Shown: positions 25,401-32,413 of the stretch, piece after piece | Numbering within the stretch: position 1 is the first letter of the stretch | Layout of the letters: the number at the start of each line of letters is the position of its first letter | From: Telmatactis stephensoni | Lineage: Eukaryota; Cnidaria; Anthozoa; Actiniaria; Isophelliidae | Length of the DNA: 64,000 nt | Direction: 5' to 3' | Assembly: GCA_029948255.1 (NCBI GenBank) | Contig: JALIZF010001409.1 | Span: forward strand, 222,787-286,786 | The notes under the pieces: generated by a model | The model's input: the letters and a program-made list of their open reading frames with translations, nothing else | Database searches by the model: none | What the model was told of the DNA's origin: nothing | Made by a program: the position numbers and the translations under genes

Positions 25401-28010
25401 AAAGTAAGATTTCGATCCATTAAGTTAAACCACTTTCGATATATACACCTATTTCAAAAAAGGTTGTCACCGCTAAGAGCGATAGGCGATAGGTAATAGG
25501 TCATTCCAAGACCGCAAAGCACTATTGATTTCTTAATTAAGCCATCCTAAATCTTTCTTTACACTCTTCCATCAAATATTTGGCTATTCATATGTAAATC
25601 AATTAGAAATCAATAGTGCTTTGCGGTCTTGGAATGACCTATTACCTATCGCCTATCGCTCTTAGCGGTGACAACCTTTTTTGAAATAGGTGTATATTGG
25701 TTGATTGACTGGGAACAAAGCAAATCAAAACAAGACTTGCACGATGATACAAACTGCGAGCAGTCCCACTTTTCCCTCCAGAAACTTGCCCCCATTTCCG
25801 CTCGTCCACATATTCTAAAACCTCGTCGGTACTGGGTCTGGAGGGAAAAGTGAGACTGCTAATCCACAACAGGATAAGCTTATTTTGGTTTGGTTTGTCA
25901 TTTACAGTGTATACAACCAAGAAATGATTGAGTTGCGTACATGTACATTACATCAAATGTGACTGAAAAATACACAAAAAGTTAAAGTTCGTTTAAATTG
26001 TAACCATTTCAGGCAATGGATTCATGTCAGTAATGCCATTCGAGCCAGTGATCAGGTACGTACAATAATAGAATCCGTCGTTCAAATATATGAAACTGTT
26101 GATTTAAGTGTCCATTGCGCACTAATTGGTGTACACTGTACTCTCACACACACTACCACTACATTGACTGTTTTAAGCATACAACTCTCAGCTCACTGGT
26201 TCGCTTTTACCGAGGGAGTAAAACAAGAGGACCAGGAGAAAAACCCTTGAAACGAGGGTGAGAACGAACTAACAAACTCAAGCTACATGAAGTACGGCGT
26301 CCAAGAATCCAACCTGGGATCAATGACTGGCGCACTCTCATCGAACGACCACCTTTCCCTGGAAAAGATCATATCCTATTGAAAGGAAACCGACATTTTA
26401 TATCATAGCCATACCTTTAATTGATGCTTTTATCATATTTATTTCAACATTAATTTGTGTTTTCAGGAAAAAGCGACCCAAGAGAAGTTCGTTTTAGAGG
26501 AAGCTCAGCGTAAAGGTCACAGAGAACGTAAAGAACAGGGTGTGTCATGGGTGCCTAAACTGTTTGAACAACCAGCTGATGGTGATGGGTCTATCAACAG
26601 ATGGGTTTATAAGTACACCGAGTAAGTACAACAGTACAGTGAAACCCGTTAATACGGACATCCACGGCCAAAAACAACTGACCGTAATTACGGGATGGCC
26701 GCGATAACGGGGTATTAGTTTTTTACAAGAGGTGATTGGCTGGCGACCGTGTTTGTATCAGAGGACACAAACATAACACAAAAATCTTGAAAATATTTAA
26801 TAAAAGTAATATTTAACAAATTGAAGATGGTTTTGAGTTGTCTGTCCTCTTATTGACACACTCTTGACGTCACAAAATGTTTAAAACTCAAGTGGAATCA
26901 CGAGCGTAGTGAGTGGTTTCACTGCAAAGTTTTGAACATTTTATGGCGTCAAGAGTGTGTCAATAAGAGGACAGACAACTCAAAACCATCTTCAATTCGT
27001 TTTTTACAACAATTTATTTGAGAAAAAAGTTAAAAAATCCTTTTCAAACGGGGCAACAGAACAAGCGCGCGCGCAGAAACGCGTCAGCAGTGTGTCTGTC
27101 CTCTTATTGACACACTCTAATCAACCAATCAGATCGCGAGATTAGTATCAAGTGTTGTAAAAAAAACCCGATGGCTTATGTTTCTGTACGGTGATATACA
27201 CACTCTGGAAGATGTAGAACACTTGAAAAGCAATCTTGAGAAACTCAGCTACCCAAAACTTGGATCAGTCAACGATGCTATCTTTGCTCGGGCGCACCCT
27301 TTGGCTACTTTACTTTAAATTGTCGGATGGCTCAGGATTTTACTTTTCTTGTGCTCTACATTTCCCAATGTGTTTATATCACAGTACCTAGACATGCGCG
27401 CGCGTTTTATATTGCTTAATGAATATAGCACCGCTGCCAAGTTTCTAGTTTTCTTGTATATTTTATATTTTAACTATTTCATCTGCTATTATTCGATAGT
27501 GTGCGTCAGTGGGACCCCATGACAGATCTGATCGAATATGAACAAGATGGCATTATTAAAACACGCTATCGTCTCAAAGCTCCTATGATTCGTACAACGA
27601 GCATTCTAAGTGTCAATACACCTGGTACAAGCAAGAAACCTTCCAAGAGAAAGCGACCCTCGTCAGGACGATCACGCCTGGGCGTGGCCAAGGGGTCCCG
27701 TAGGAATTCTGCAGAACACTCTGGTGCGTCTACCCCAGACTTAGAAGGCAATAATAGTAGCATAGAAGATGATTATGATGAAGTTAGCTTAAAAGAAGGC
27801 ATTGACCAAGCAACTCTTGACAAGACCATACAACCATTGAGGGATTTACAGAAAGAATGTGTCCAACAAATGAGGGCTATTCGTAATGATCTAAGAAAGC
27901 ATTACAGCTCGCATCAAGATGAGATTGCATCGTTGCAGTTCAAAGACTGGGTAATAATTTCATTACTAGTAATATTCCAAGCATTTTTCCAATGGTATTT
28001 GAGAAGGTAA
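4434..28010 (+). CDS. OSBPL8: Oxysterol-binding-protein-related protein, ORP5/ORP8 type
   Basis: Exons: 4434-4518, 6137-6235, 13387-13481, 13707-13772, 14379-14480, 15514-15594, 15687-15894, 16594-16666, 16739-16806, 17305-17339, 17453-17504, 18053-18126, 18613-18678, 19273-19385, 20327-20408, 20882-21074, 21660-21758, 23268-23365, 23997-24086, 24449-24493, 25291-25403, 26013-26055, 26467-26621, 27500-28010. All phases agree; about 881 residues, close to vertebrate ORP5/8. Order: basic Ser-rich N-terminus; PH domain about 148-260 ([38 protein letters not shown]); acidic linker about 275-360, partly from a 35-nt exon; ORD from about 375 ([18 protein letters not shown]) with the family signature EQVSHHPP at about 464-471 and LFWEPTP near its end; and a C-terminal hydrophobic anchor [15 protein letters not shown] just before the stop. 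Known family members sit in the ER membrane at plasma-membrane contacts and exchange PI4P for phosphatidylserine; that role is inferred here. The symbol marks the ORP5/8 class, not proven one-to-one orthology. Confidence 0.93.
6473..6803 (+). mobile_element. Composite double-hairpin MITE, copy 1 (intron 2)
   Basis: The first half (about 6473-6655) is an inverted repeat with arms AAAAAACGGTTTCCCATG..., including GCCTGATCAAAACAC and TGTTGGGAGAACA. The second half (about 6656-6803) has ends TTTTATAAAATAACT and AGTTATTTTATAA and contains CAGCCAATCAGAGCGCGCG. The same two-part unit occurs reversed at 12957-13298. Confidence 0.8.
7355..7388. repeat. (GT)n followed by a G-run
   Basis: About ten TG dinucleotides run directly into an uninterrupted G tract. 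Confidence 0.9.
7540..8330. other. Unassigned intronic sequence, possible old repeat
   Basis: No gene is visible. Phrases such as CATACATTTCTT, ATATCTT(C/T)GCA and CTCTTTA(A/G)AG recur within about 250 bp (near 7930-8050 and 8130-8240), so this is probably an internally duplicated, decayed transposon. Too diverged to classify. Confidence 0.3.
8733..8906. mobile_element. Short MITE, GTCCACAC ends
   Basis: Ends are GACTGTCCACACAGAAATG and CATTTCCGTGTGGACAGTCC, an inverted repeat of about 19 bp spanning about 174 bp, inserted within the tandem array. Confidence 0.65.
8915..9315. mobile_element. ~400-bp inverted-repeat element
   Basis: The left arm (TTGCTCAAGGAC...GGATTTACAG...GTGGCCA...CTTTGAATACCACTAA) is matched by the reverse complement of the right arm, ending TCTTTCGAACAACAGGGCCC. 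Arms run about 190 bp with substitutions; the centre is near 9125. Non-coding. Confidence 0.7.
11022..11316. mobile_element. TATACACCTATTTC MITE, diverged copy
   Basis: Terminal repeats TATACACCTATTTCAAAAAA plus CGTTGTCGG at the left and CCGACAACCTTTTGTGAAACAGGTGTATA at the right. Imperfect arms continue inward for about 85 bp (CGACT..CCGAAAGGGAG). Same family as 25441-25697. Confidence 0.75.
12957..13298 (-). mobile_element. Composite double-hairpin MITE, copy 2 (inverted)
   Basis: Reverse-orientation copy of 6473-6803. It begins TTTATAAAATAACTC with CTCTGATTGGCTGA and ends with the hairpin around TGTTGGGAGAACA and AAACACGGGTAACCG. It lies about 90 bp before the exon at 13387. Confidence 0.8.
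14690..14880. mobile_element. Diverged relative of the double-hairpin MITE
   Basis: Shares CTGATTGGCTGAGAG, CCTACGGCTCGTG and TCTCCCAACATCACGCGTG with 12957-13298, but the hairpin arms are mostly lost. Confidence 0.5.
19871..20216. mobile_element. Outer element of a nested pair
   Basis: Ends AATTCATAGATCCAC (19871) and GTGGATCTATGAATT (ending about 20216) form a 15-bp perfect inverted repeat. The interior holds the complete element 19999-20137. Intron 14 of the ORP gene. Confidence 0.5.
19999..20137. mobile_element. 139-bp MITE inside the outer element
   Basis: TATAGACCCATTTCATTTAT at the left pairs with the complement ending GGGTCTATA at the right: 34-bp arms (continuing TCCCTCACTGGAGG) with two mismatches. 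Confidence 0.7.
20430..20830. repeat. Degenerate GAAT/GATG tetranucleotide tract
   Basis: Long run of GAATGAAT, GGATGAAT and AAATGAATG variants. The 118-aa minus-strand ORF here is a repeat shadow. Confidence 0.85.
21156..21290. mobile_element. TA-flanked MITE family, copy 1
   Basis: Left end AGAGCAAATTTCGTATGAG, right end CATACGAAATCTACTCT; interior CATGCCGTGACCATGTCAGTG. Intron 16 of the ORP gene. Four relatives at 21768, 23535, 43219 and 61618. Confidence 0.75.
21768..21914. mobile_element. TA-flanked MITE family, copy 2
   Basis: Ends TAGAGTCGTTTTCGTATGAG and CTCATACGAAAACGACTCTA form a near-perfect inverted repeat; the interior shares CCGTGACCGTGTCAGTGCC with copy 1. It starts nine bases after the 5' splice site of the exon ending at 21758. 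Confidence 0.8.
22031..22612. mobile_element. Inverted-repeat element carrying a retroposon tail
   Basis: Left arm (TAAATAATTTGATTCTTC... to ATCCATCCATCATCATGCAG) and right arm (CTGATGATGGATGGATTGTT ... AAACAAATTATTTA) are inverted repeats of about 90-100 bp. Between them, 22117-22505 starts with (AAT)n, then CTTTATTTGTATAGCGCATT and CCCAAATGCGCTTCTCATG. This is a 3'-tail motif that I associate with retroposons of marine invertebrates, here in reverse orientation. Confidence 0.6.
23535..23681. mobile_element. TA-flanked MITE family, copy 3
   Basis: Ends TAGAGTAGATTTCGCATGA and GAAAACTGCTCTA; interior GGTCATGACATGG and GGCACGGTCATGGCAC. More diverged than copies 1 and 2. Intron 18. Confidence 0.65.
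24540..24832. mobile_element. ~290-bp MITE, TTTACACTAGCAA ends
   Basis: GCTTTGTTTACACTAGCAAC at the left matches the complement of ATTGCTAGTGTAAACCAAGC at the right. Inner sequence repeats AAGCATAAGC-type words. Intron 20 of the ORP gene; the short ORFs here are shadows. Confidence 0.7.
24968..25118. mobile_element. 151-bp MITE, TAGAGTGCTTACAAT ends
   Basis: TAGAGTGCTTACAATATATC at the left, GTATTGTAAGCACTCTA at the right; the inner parts GTGAAAAA.. and ..TTTTTCAC also pair. TA at both outer ends suggests TA target-site use. Confidence 0.7.
25441..25697. mobile_element. Near-perfect 257-bp hairpin MITE
   Basis: ATATACACCTATTTCAAAAA at the left and its exact complement at the right. Arms match essentially perfectly for about 93 bp (through ACCGCTAAGAGCGATAGG, GACCGCAAAGCACTATTGAT). 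Intron 21 of the ORP gene. The lack of divergence points to a recent insertion. Same family as 11022-11316. Confidence 0.85.
25762..25860. mobile_element. ~100-bp MITE, CACTTTTCCCTCCAG ends
   Basis: GCAGTCCCACTTTTCCCTCC and the complement of GGAGGGAAAAGTGAGACTGC enclose about 55 bp. Confidence 0.65.
26110..26335 (-). mobile_element. Possible old SINE fragment
   Basis: Words such as CACACACTACCACTACATT, GAGAAAAACCC and the order of segments resemble the minus-strand SINE at 57525-57850. A B-box-like AGGTTGGATTC (complement of GAATCCAACCT, near 26308) is present but imperfect. Tentative. Confidence 0.3.
26718..27167. mobile_element. Composite inverted-repeat element in intron 23
   Basis: Outer ends GTTTTTTACAAGAGGTGATT and the complement of GTGTTGTAAAAAAAAC. 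Inside, 26821-26998 is a hairpin with arms of about 60 bp, nearly perfect (TTGAAGATGGTTTTGAGTTG, TCCTCTTATTGACACACTC). A third copy of TCCTCTTATTGACACACTCT sits near 27099-27118, next to AACCAATCAGATCGCGAG. Confidence 0.7.
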
Positions 28011-28640
28011 CCATAGTTACCGTTGCCCTTAGTAACAATTTTTTATAATAATTTTTAATTGACAGGACGATAAACAAGACTTTGTTGCCATTAACAATGT
28101 CTTGGATTTTAAATTGACCGCGATCGACAGGTTTAGTAAAAGCATCGTGACGTCACGATGGGAACTGCATTGCACGTGTTTCCACGCCCTCTTCAGAAAC
28201 CGGTGTCAACGGACTTTTTTGAAAGAAAACGGGCTTTGTACGATCACGTGAAAGCGGCCATGTTGGACTGAAATGAAAATTTGATGTTTAATTTACATAA
28301 AAGAGAATTCAAATCATCGGGTGAAGAGATTCTTGTTTCTGCCATCCAAATGGCTGTCGTTACGTCATCGTGCAAAGCTTCCAATCGTCTGCGCGTGCGC
28401 CGTGTTTTACGTCGCGTTGAATTTTCTAAACTTATCACCATGACGACGAGAACAATTGACTTTAGTCACTATGGCAACAAAGCCCAACAGTGATACCAAT
28501 AATTTAAAATTACCAATTTTATGAACAAAAAAAATTAAATGGATTTTATTATACAGTAGAGTAAAGGTAATAGGCACGTGCTTTTGCACTTTATGATTTC
28601 AAATCAATAACGATGATAAAAATATAATAAAATTTATAAT
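28011..28640 (+). other. Probable 3'UTR of the ORP gene
   Basis: Follows the TAA at 28008-28010. An AATAAA at about 28626-28631 is the first convincing polyadenylation signal. The segment at about 28140-28470 is richer in GC and CpG than its surroundings and includes GTGACGTCACG; it may be an embedded repeat. Confidence 0.4.
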
Positions 28641-29600
28641 TGAGCTTACTTGATTACGTCTCATTTATTAAGTTTTCTCATTTGACGAGTCGACTCATAT
28701 TCTCCTGACCAGACATCGACCGAACTCTCACATTGGGCCAAACTACTCACTGGGTTTATGTTACTCCTTAAACTCCTTGAAAACCTCCTTGAATTTCATT
28801 TTTCATATACATCGAACAAAAAGTAAAAATCGCCTTTAAAAATTTGCAAAATTTTAACGTAAAAATTAGCTTGAAAACATGCATGCAGGTTTGGGAATAT
28901 CTCGAAAACGGCCGGGCATAGAGTTTTGTTAAAATTGAAATATCTGATAAGCTAGGTACCTTAATCTTGTTGATTTGATATAATAAAAATGCAATATGAT
29001 AGGTCACCCTGTTCGTTAATTTTGCGCTACAGCTCATTAAAGTATGAAGTTGGTCCTCGCATGCGCAATAGGCTTTGACAGAGGGAGGACTAGGGCGAGT
29101 TTAGACGAGAAAGCATTGAAAAAGTTTCACATGAGGGAGGGTGCCCCTAGGGTTTTATGCCCTCCAGGGAAAAGAAAAGTCCTGTGTTAGTGTTTCTAGT
29201 CTTCTTTCGATGTTTTCAGAGTTATATATATTATTTGCCGCAATGTTGAGTATTTTACATTTCAAAGATAGTGTTTTTCATCTTGAGAATTTGAAATTTA
29301 TCCGGTGTGCGAGATGGAATCGATGGAATCTAATTCCTGTTTACATCACAATTCTAGTCAAAGTGAAATCTAAACGTTGGTCTTATTGTTTATAGTGAAA
29401 GAGGGTGTGTCACATAGGAAACTATATTCTATCAAAGCGGGTAAGGTTACAGCACTAAAAATGCTTAACTAGCAGAATTACTTAAAAAGGCATTCAGGTA
29501 ATGTACAATAACTGAAAGTCTGTATCGCTATTACGCTGTAGCAGCTATTACGTTAACTGTAAATTATAAAAACGAGGATGAGTTAATTTATAATGGTAAT
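28641..29600. other. Intergenic, no gene seen
   Basis: No ORF with family resemblance. The segment at about 29090-29180 (CACATGAGGGAGGGTGCCCC, then CCAGGGAAAAGAAAAG) matches the ends of the element at 30113-30526, so it is probably a fragment of that family. Confidence 0.4.
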
Positions 29601-30029
29601 TAAACTGAGTGGAGTGCAATTTGGGCCGAAATCATACGAGTGATTACAAAACTGCACGACCGCGTAGCGGGAGTGCAGTTTGATAAACACGAGTATGATT
29701 TCTGGCCCAAAATTGCACGACACGAAGTTTAATTACTACTTAATTATATCCATTTTGAAATCTCAACTTTTTTGCTCTACTTTTTTAACAAAAACTGATG
29801 TGAAAACTGGTTCAAGGAAAAAAATCCCACAGTTTGACAGCAATCAAATGGCTTTTTTGATTCTTGTATATGATCATGATTGGCTGATAATAAACGACAC
29901 TGTTTTGTGATTGGTTGGAAAAAAAGATGCGATTATTGAAGCAAAAGGATGCAATTTAGGAATTAATCGCACACTTTTTAACCAATCAGATTGCAGAAAT
30001 CACCAGTGATTTCAAAATGGATATAATTA
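29601..30029. mobile_element. Paired inverted repeats (composite MITE)
   Basis: Inner hairpin 29601-29735: TAAACTGAGTGGAGTGCAAT pairs with the complement of AATTGCACGACACGAAGTTTA. The outer pair AATTATATCCATTTTGAAAT (29742) and its exact complement (ending 30029) flank DNA with two further ATTGG-type motifs (TGATTGGCTGATAA, GTGATTGGTTGG). Confidence 0.6.
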
Positions 30030-30112
30030 ACTAATAAAACGGTTTTGTATCTAAGCATTAAATTCCGTGTCGTTGAATTAAATTTTGCGATAACTTGGGC
30101 GCCGTTCTTAAG

Positions 30113-30526
30113 GACCCATTCACATGAGACAGGGTGCCTCTATGTATGTAGTAGGTATATAACTTTTGTTTTCTTTTCCCTGGGGCCGGGACACAAAAAC
30201 CCTACTACATAGGGGCAAGAGACCATAATACTAAGAGAGCGAAGCTCAGTATTGATGTCTGTGCCATGTTCGTGGCGGCTAAGGCTATTTTTAGTAACTT
30301 CGCCATCGCGCGCGCAAGTCCCTCAACCAATAGAATTTGATTTTTGACGTGCGCGCGGACGGGACCGTTTGAATTCTATTGTTTAGGAGCCTTGCGCGCG
30401 CGATGGCGAAGTTACTAAAAATAGCCTTAGCCGCCACGAACATCGCACAGACATCAATACTGAGCTTCGCTCTCTTAGTATTATGGTCTCTTGATAGGGG
30501 CACCCTCTCTCATGTGAACGGGCCCT
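30113..30526. mobile_element. Outer MITE, CATGTGAACGGGCCC ends
   Basis: GACCCATTCACATGAGACAG at the left and the complement of CTCATGTGAACGGGCCC at the right; arms of about 35 bp ending in GGGTGCC(C/T)CTAT. It is split by a second element at 30216-30493. Related ends occur near 29110 and 40370-40415. Confidence 0.7.
30216..30493. mobile_element. Near-perfect 278-bp hairpin element nested in 30113-30526
   Basis: Arms of about 100 bp (CAAGAGACCATAATACTAAG ... TTCGCCATCGCGCGCGCAAG) pair with only about one mismatch. ATAGGGG is duplicated at 30209-30215 and 30494-30500. Deleting the insert restores the outer element's end sequence (ACATAGGGGCACCCTC). Confidence 0.85.
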
Positions 30527-30733
30527 AGATTTAGGGTTTTTTAATCGCGAAATTCGTGAAAATAGATTGACTCAGTCTACGTCTACCACAAGTATCTCGA
30601 GTAAGTAGTCACGCGTTTTGGTGCCGATCTGTCAGTAACGGAATCAGTCGCCTGAGACGAGTTTCCTGGTACGTGTGTTCTAATGTAATTACACCGAATG
30701 AGTCAGCGAAACTTGAATAGCAAAGAGGCTAGT

Positions 30734-31022
30734 TACAGTTAGTCTCCCTCGCAGCCGCTCCTAGTGTCGTCACGCAAAAATTCAACGATTTCATCTCACT
30801 TCCACTCAACTGCGTCTTGGAATGATTTTCCCGGGAGTTTTGACAAGTCCTGGAAGCTGTCAAATTCAAAGCAATTTGATTGGTTTTCGAAACACAATAA
30901 CATTTATCTGATTGGTTGAACTCAAACAATCGGAAAGGAATGTCTGGCTCGGGAAAGCAGCCGCTACTTAGGGGAGGAATCCTTGCGTGACGACACTAGG
31001 AGCGGCTGCGAGGGAGACTAAG
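30734..31022. mobile_element. ~290-bp MITE, TTAGTCTCCCTCGCAGCC ends
   Basis: Inverted repeats of about 38 bp (TTAGTCTCCCTCGCAGCCGC continuing TCCTAGTGTCGTCACG) pair perfectly. Flanks GTTACAG and GTCACAG may be a 7-bp target duplication with one change. It directly precedes the LINE. Confidence 0.8.
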
Positions 31023-31301
31023 TCACAGTGCGATAACGTCAACATGACGGATATGATAGAGAACAAAGGCCTGGTATTTCATGACGTCGGCATGTGTAAA
31101 CACTGACTTTACTGATGCCTCACTAACTCCGAGTAAATTTCGCATTCCACAACGCTACAGGCTGACATCATTGATTGACAATGGCAATGACTGACGCAAC
31201 AGGGGAAATAAATAGTTTTACCATTGTTGACTGGGAAAATTAGCATATGTCGTAATGGCGGTTTGACACGCTTACTGCTGCTCTGCCATAATCTGACGCT
31301 A

Positions 31302-32075
31302 ATGGCTACCTTAGAACAGGTAAAAGAATTTATTACAAAAGAATTAGCTCCTATAAACGTAACAGTTAAAGATTTGACTGAAAAATATAAAGAATTAAGT
31401 ACTTCAGTTTAATTTCTCTCTACAAAATACGATGATCTGTTGAACCAAATTCAAACGACCAACAGCCATACACAGCAACACGGAGTAAATCTGGCCATTG
31501 TTAGACAAGATTTAAAAGTGATCGATAAAAGAGCAGTGGAAGCTCTGGATCAGGTTGACGAACTGGCTCAGTACGTTAGACGTGATTGCATCGAGATCTC
31601 TGGGCTTAAAGCCAACGACGAGCCGGCATCAGAAGCCATTGTTGAGGCTATTGGGAAAGCTATCGATGTGCCGATTGATAAAGATGATATATCAATTGCT
31701 CACCCTCTTCCTACCCTTAACAAAAAAGGACCAAGCAAGATCATAGTCAAGTTCAAGCATCGTAAAACGAGAAATAAATTCTACCAAGCCCGAAGGAAGC
31801 TGGCGAAGAAAACAGCTAAAGATCTTCCAGACCTTGAATTGGACACAGAGACTAAAGTATTTATCTCAGAATCGTTAACACCCAAACGGAAAAAACTATT
31901 TGGTGATGTTAACACAGTGAAAAAACGCCTCAAATGGAAATTTATCTGGACCTACAATGGACGAATCTATATGAAGCAAAAAGAAAGCTCGAAGACGTTC
32001 GCCTTCGACAAACAAGAAGATCTGCAAGAATTTGAAGACGAGCATGACAGTTATGATGACTATAACTGGCGATAG
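31302..32075 (+). pseudogene. LINE ORF1 (nucleic-acid-binding protein) with one in-frame stop
   Basis: The frame opens at ATG 31302 (MATLEQVKEFITKELAP), meets TAA at 31410-31412 after 36 codons, and continues in the same frame from 31440 to TAG at 32073-32075. The first part is predicted helical or coiled-coil. The middle (RRDCIEISGLK ... ISIAHPLPTLNKKGPSKIIVKFKH) matches the RRM-like core of LINE ORF1 proteins, followed by VFISESLTPKRKKLF and an acidic Asp/Glu-rich end. ORF1 proteins of this kind coat LINE RNA. Either a single nonsense change kills the copy, or translation starts downstream; the first suitable downstream ATG is well inside the domain. Confidence 0.75.
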
Positions 32076-32413
32076 AACACTAACTCAATGGCAACTGAGA
32101 CATTGTTATCTATACTCATATCTAAATATACAGCAATCAAGTAAGATCTACTATTTTATATTTCATTTATTATAAATGTATTGTCGCACTGACACAAAGT
32201 CATCATGATTCTGTATTTATTTAGATCTAAAGTAGACTTAAAGTACATGACTTAAACTAGATCTAGAACATCAAAATATCTATAACTCAGATATTTTCAG
32301 AATTGCCCTTCTATGGCTTAGATTGCCAAGAACTCCTTAAAACCATTGGGAGTTGGGTATATTCGTCTTCAAATTCCATACTTCAGTCAAAAGATCTATT
32401 TCAAGATATAATC

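Noticed and set aside
25291..25403. Frameshift in the ORP exon
   Set aside because: A first count suggested one missing base. Recounting and agreement of the neighbouring phases and protein motifs (LFWEPTP) point to a counting slip.
32303..32413. Extra N-terminus on LINE ORF2 from 32303
   Set aside because: The frame is open but contains no ATG before 32414; a non-ATG start would be needed.
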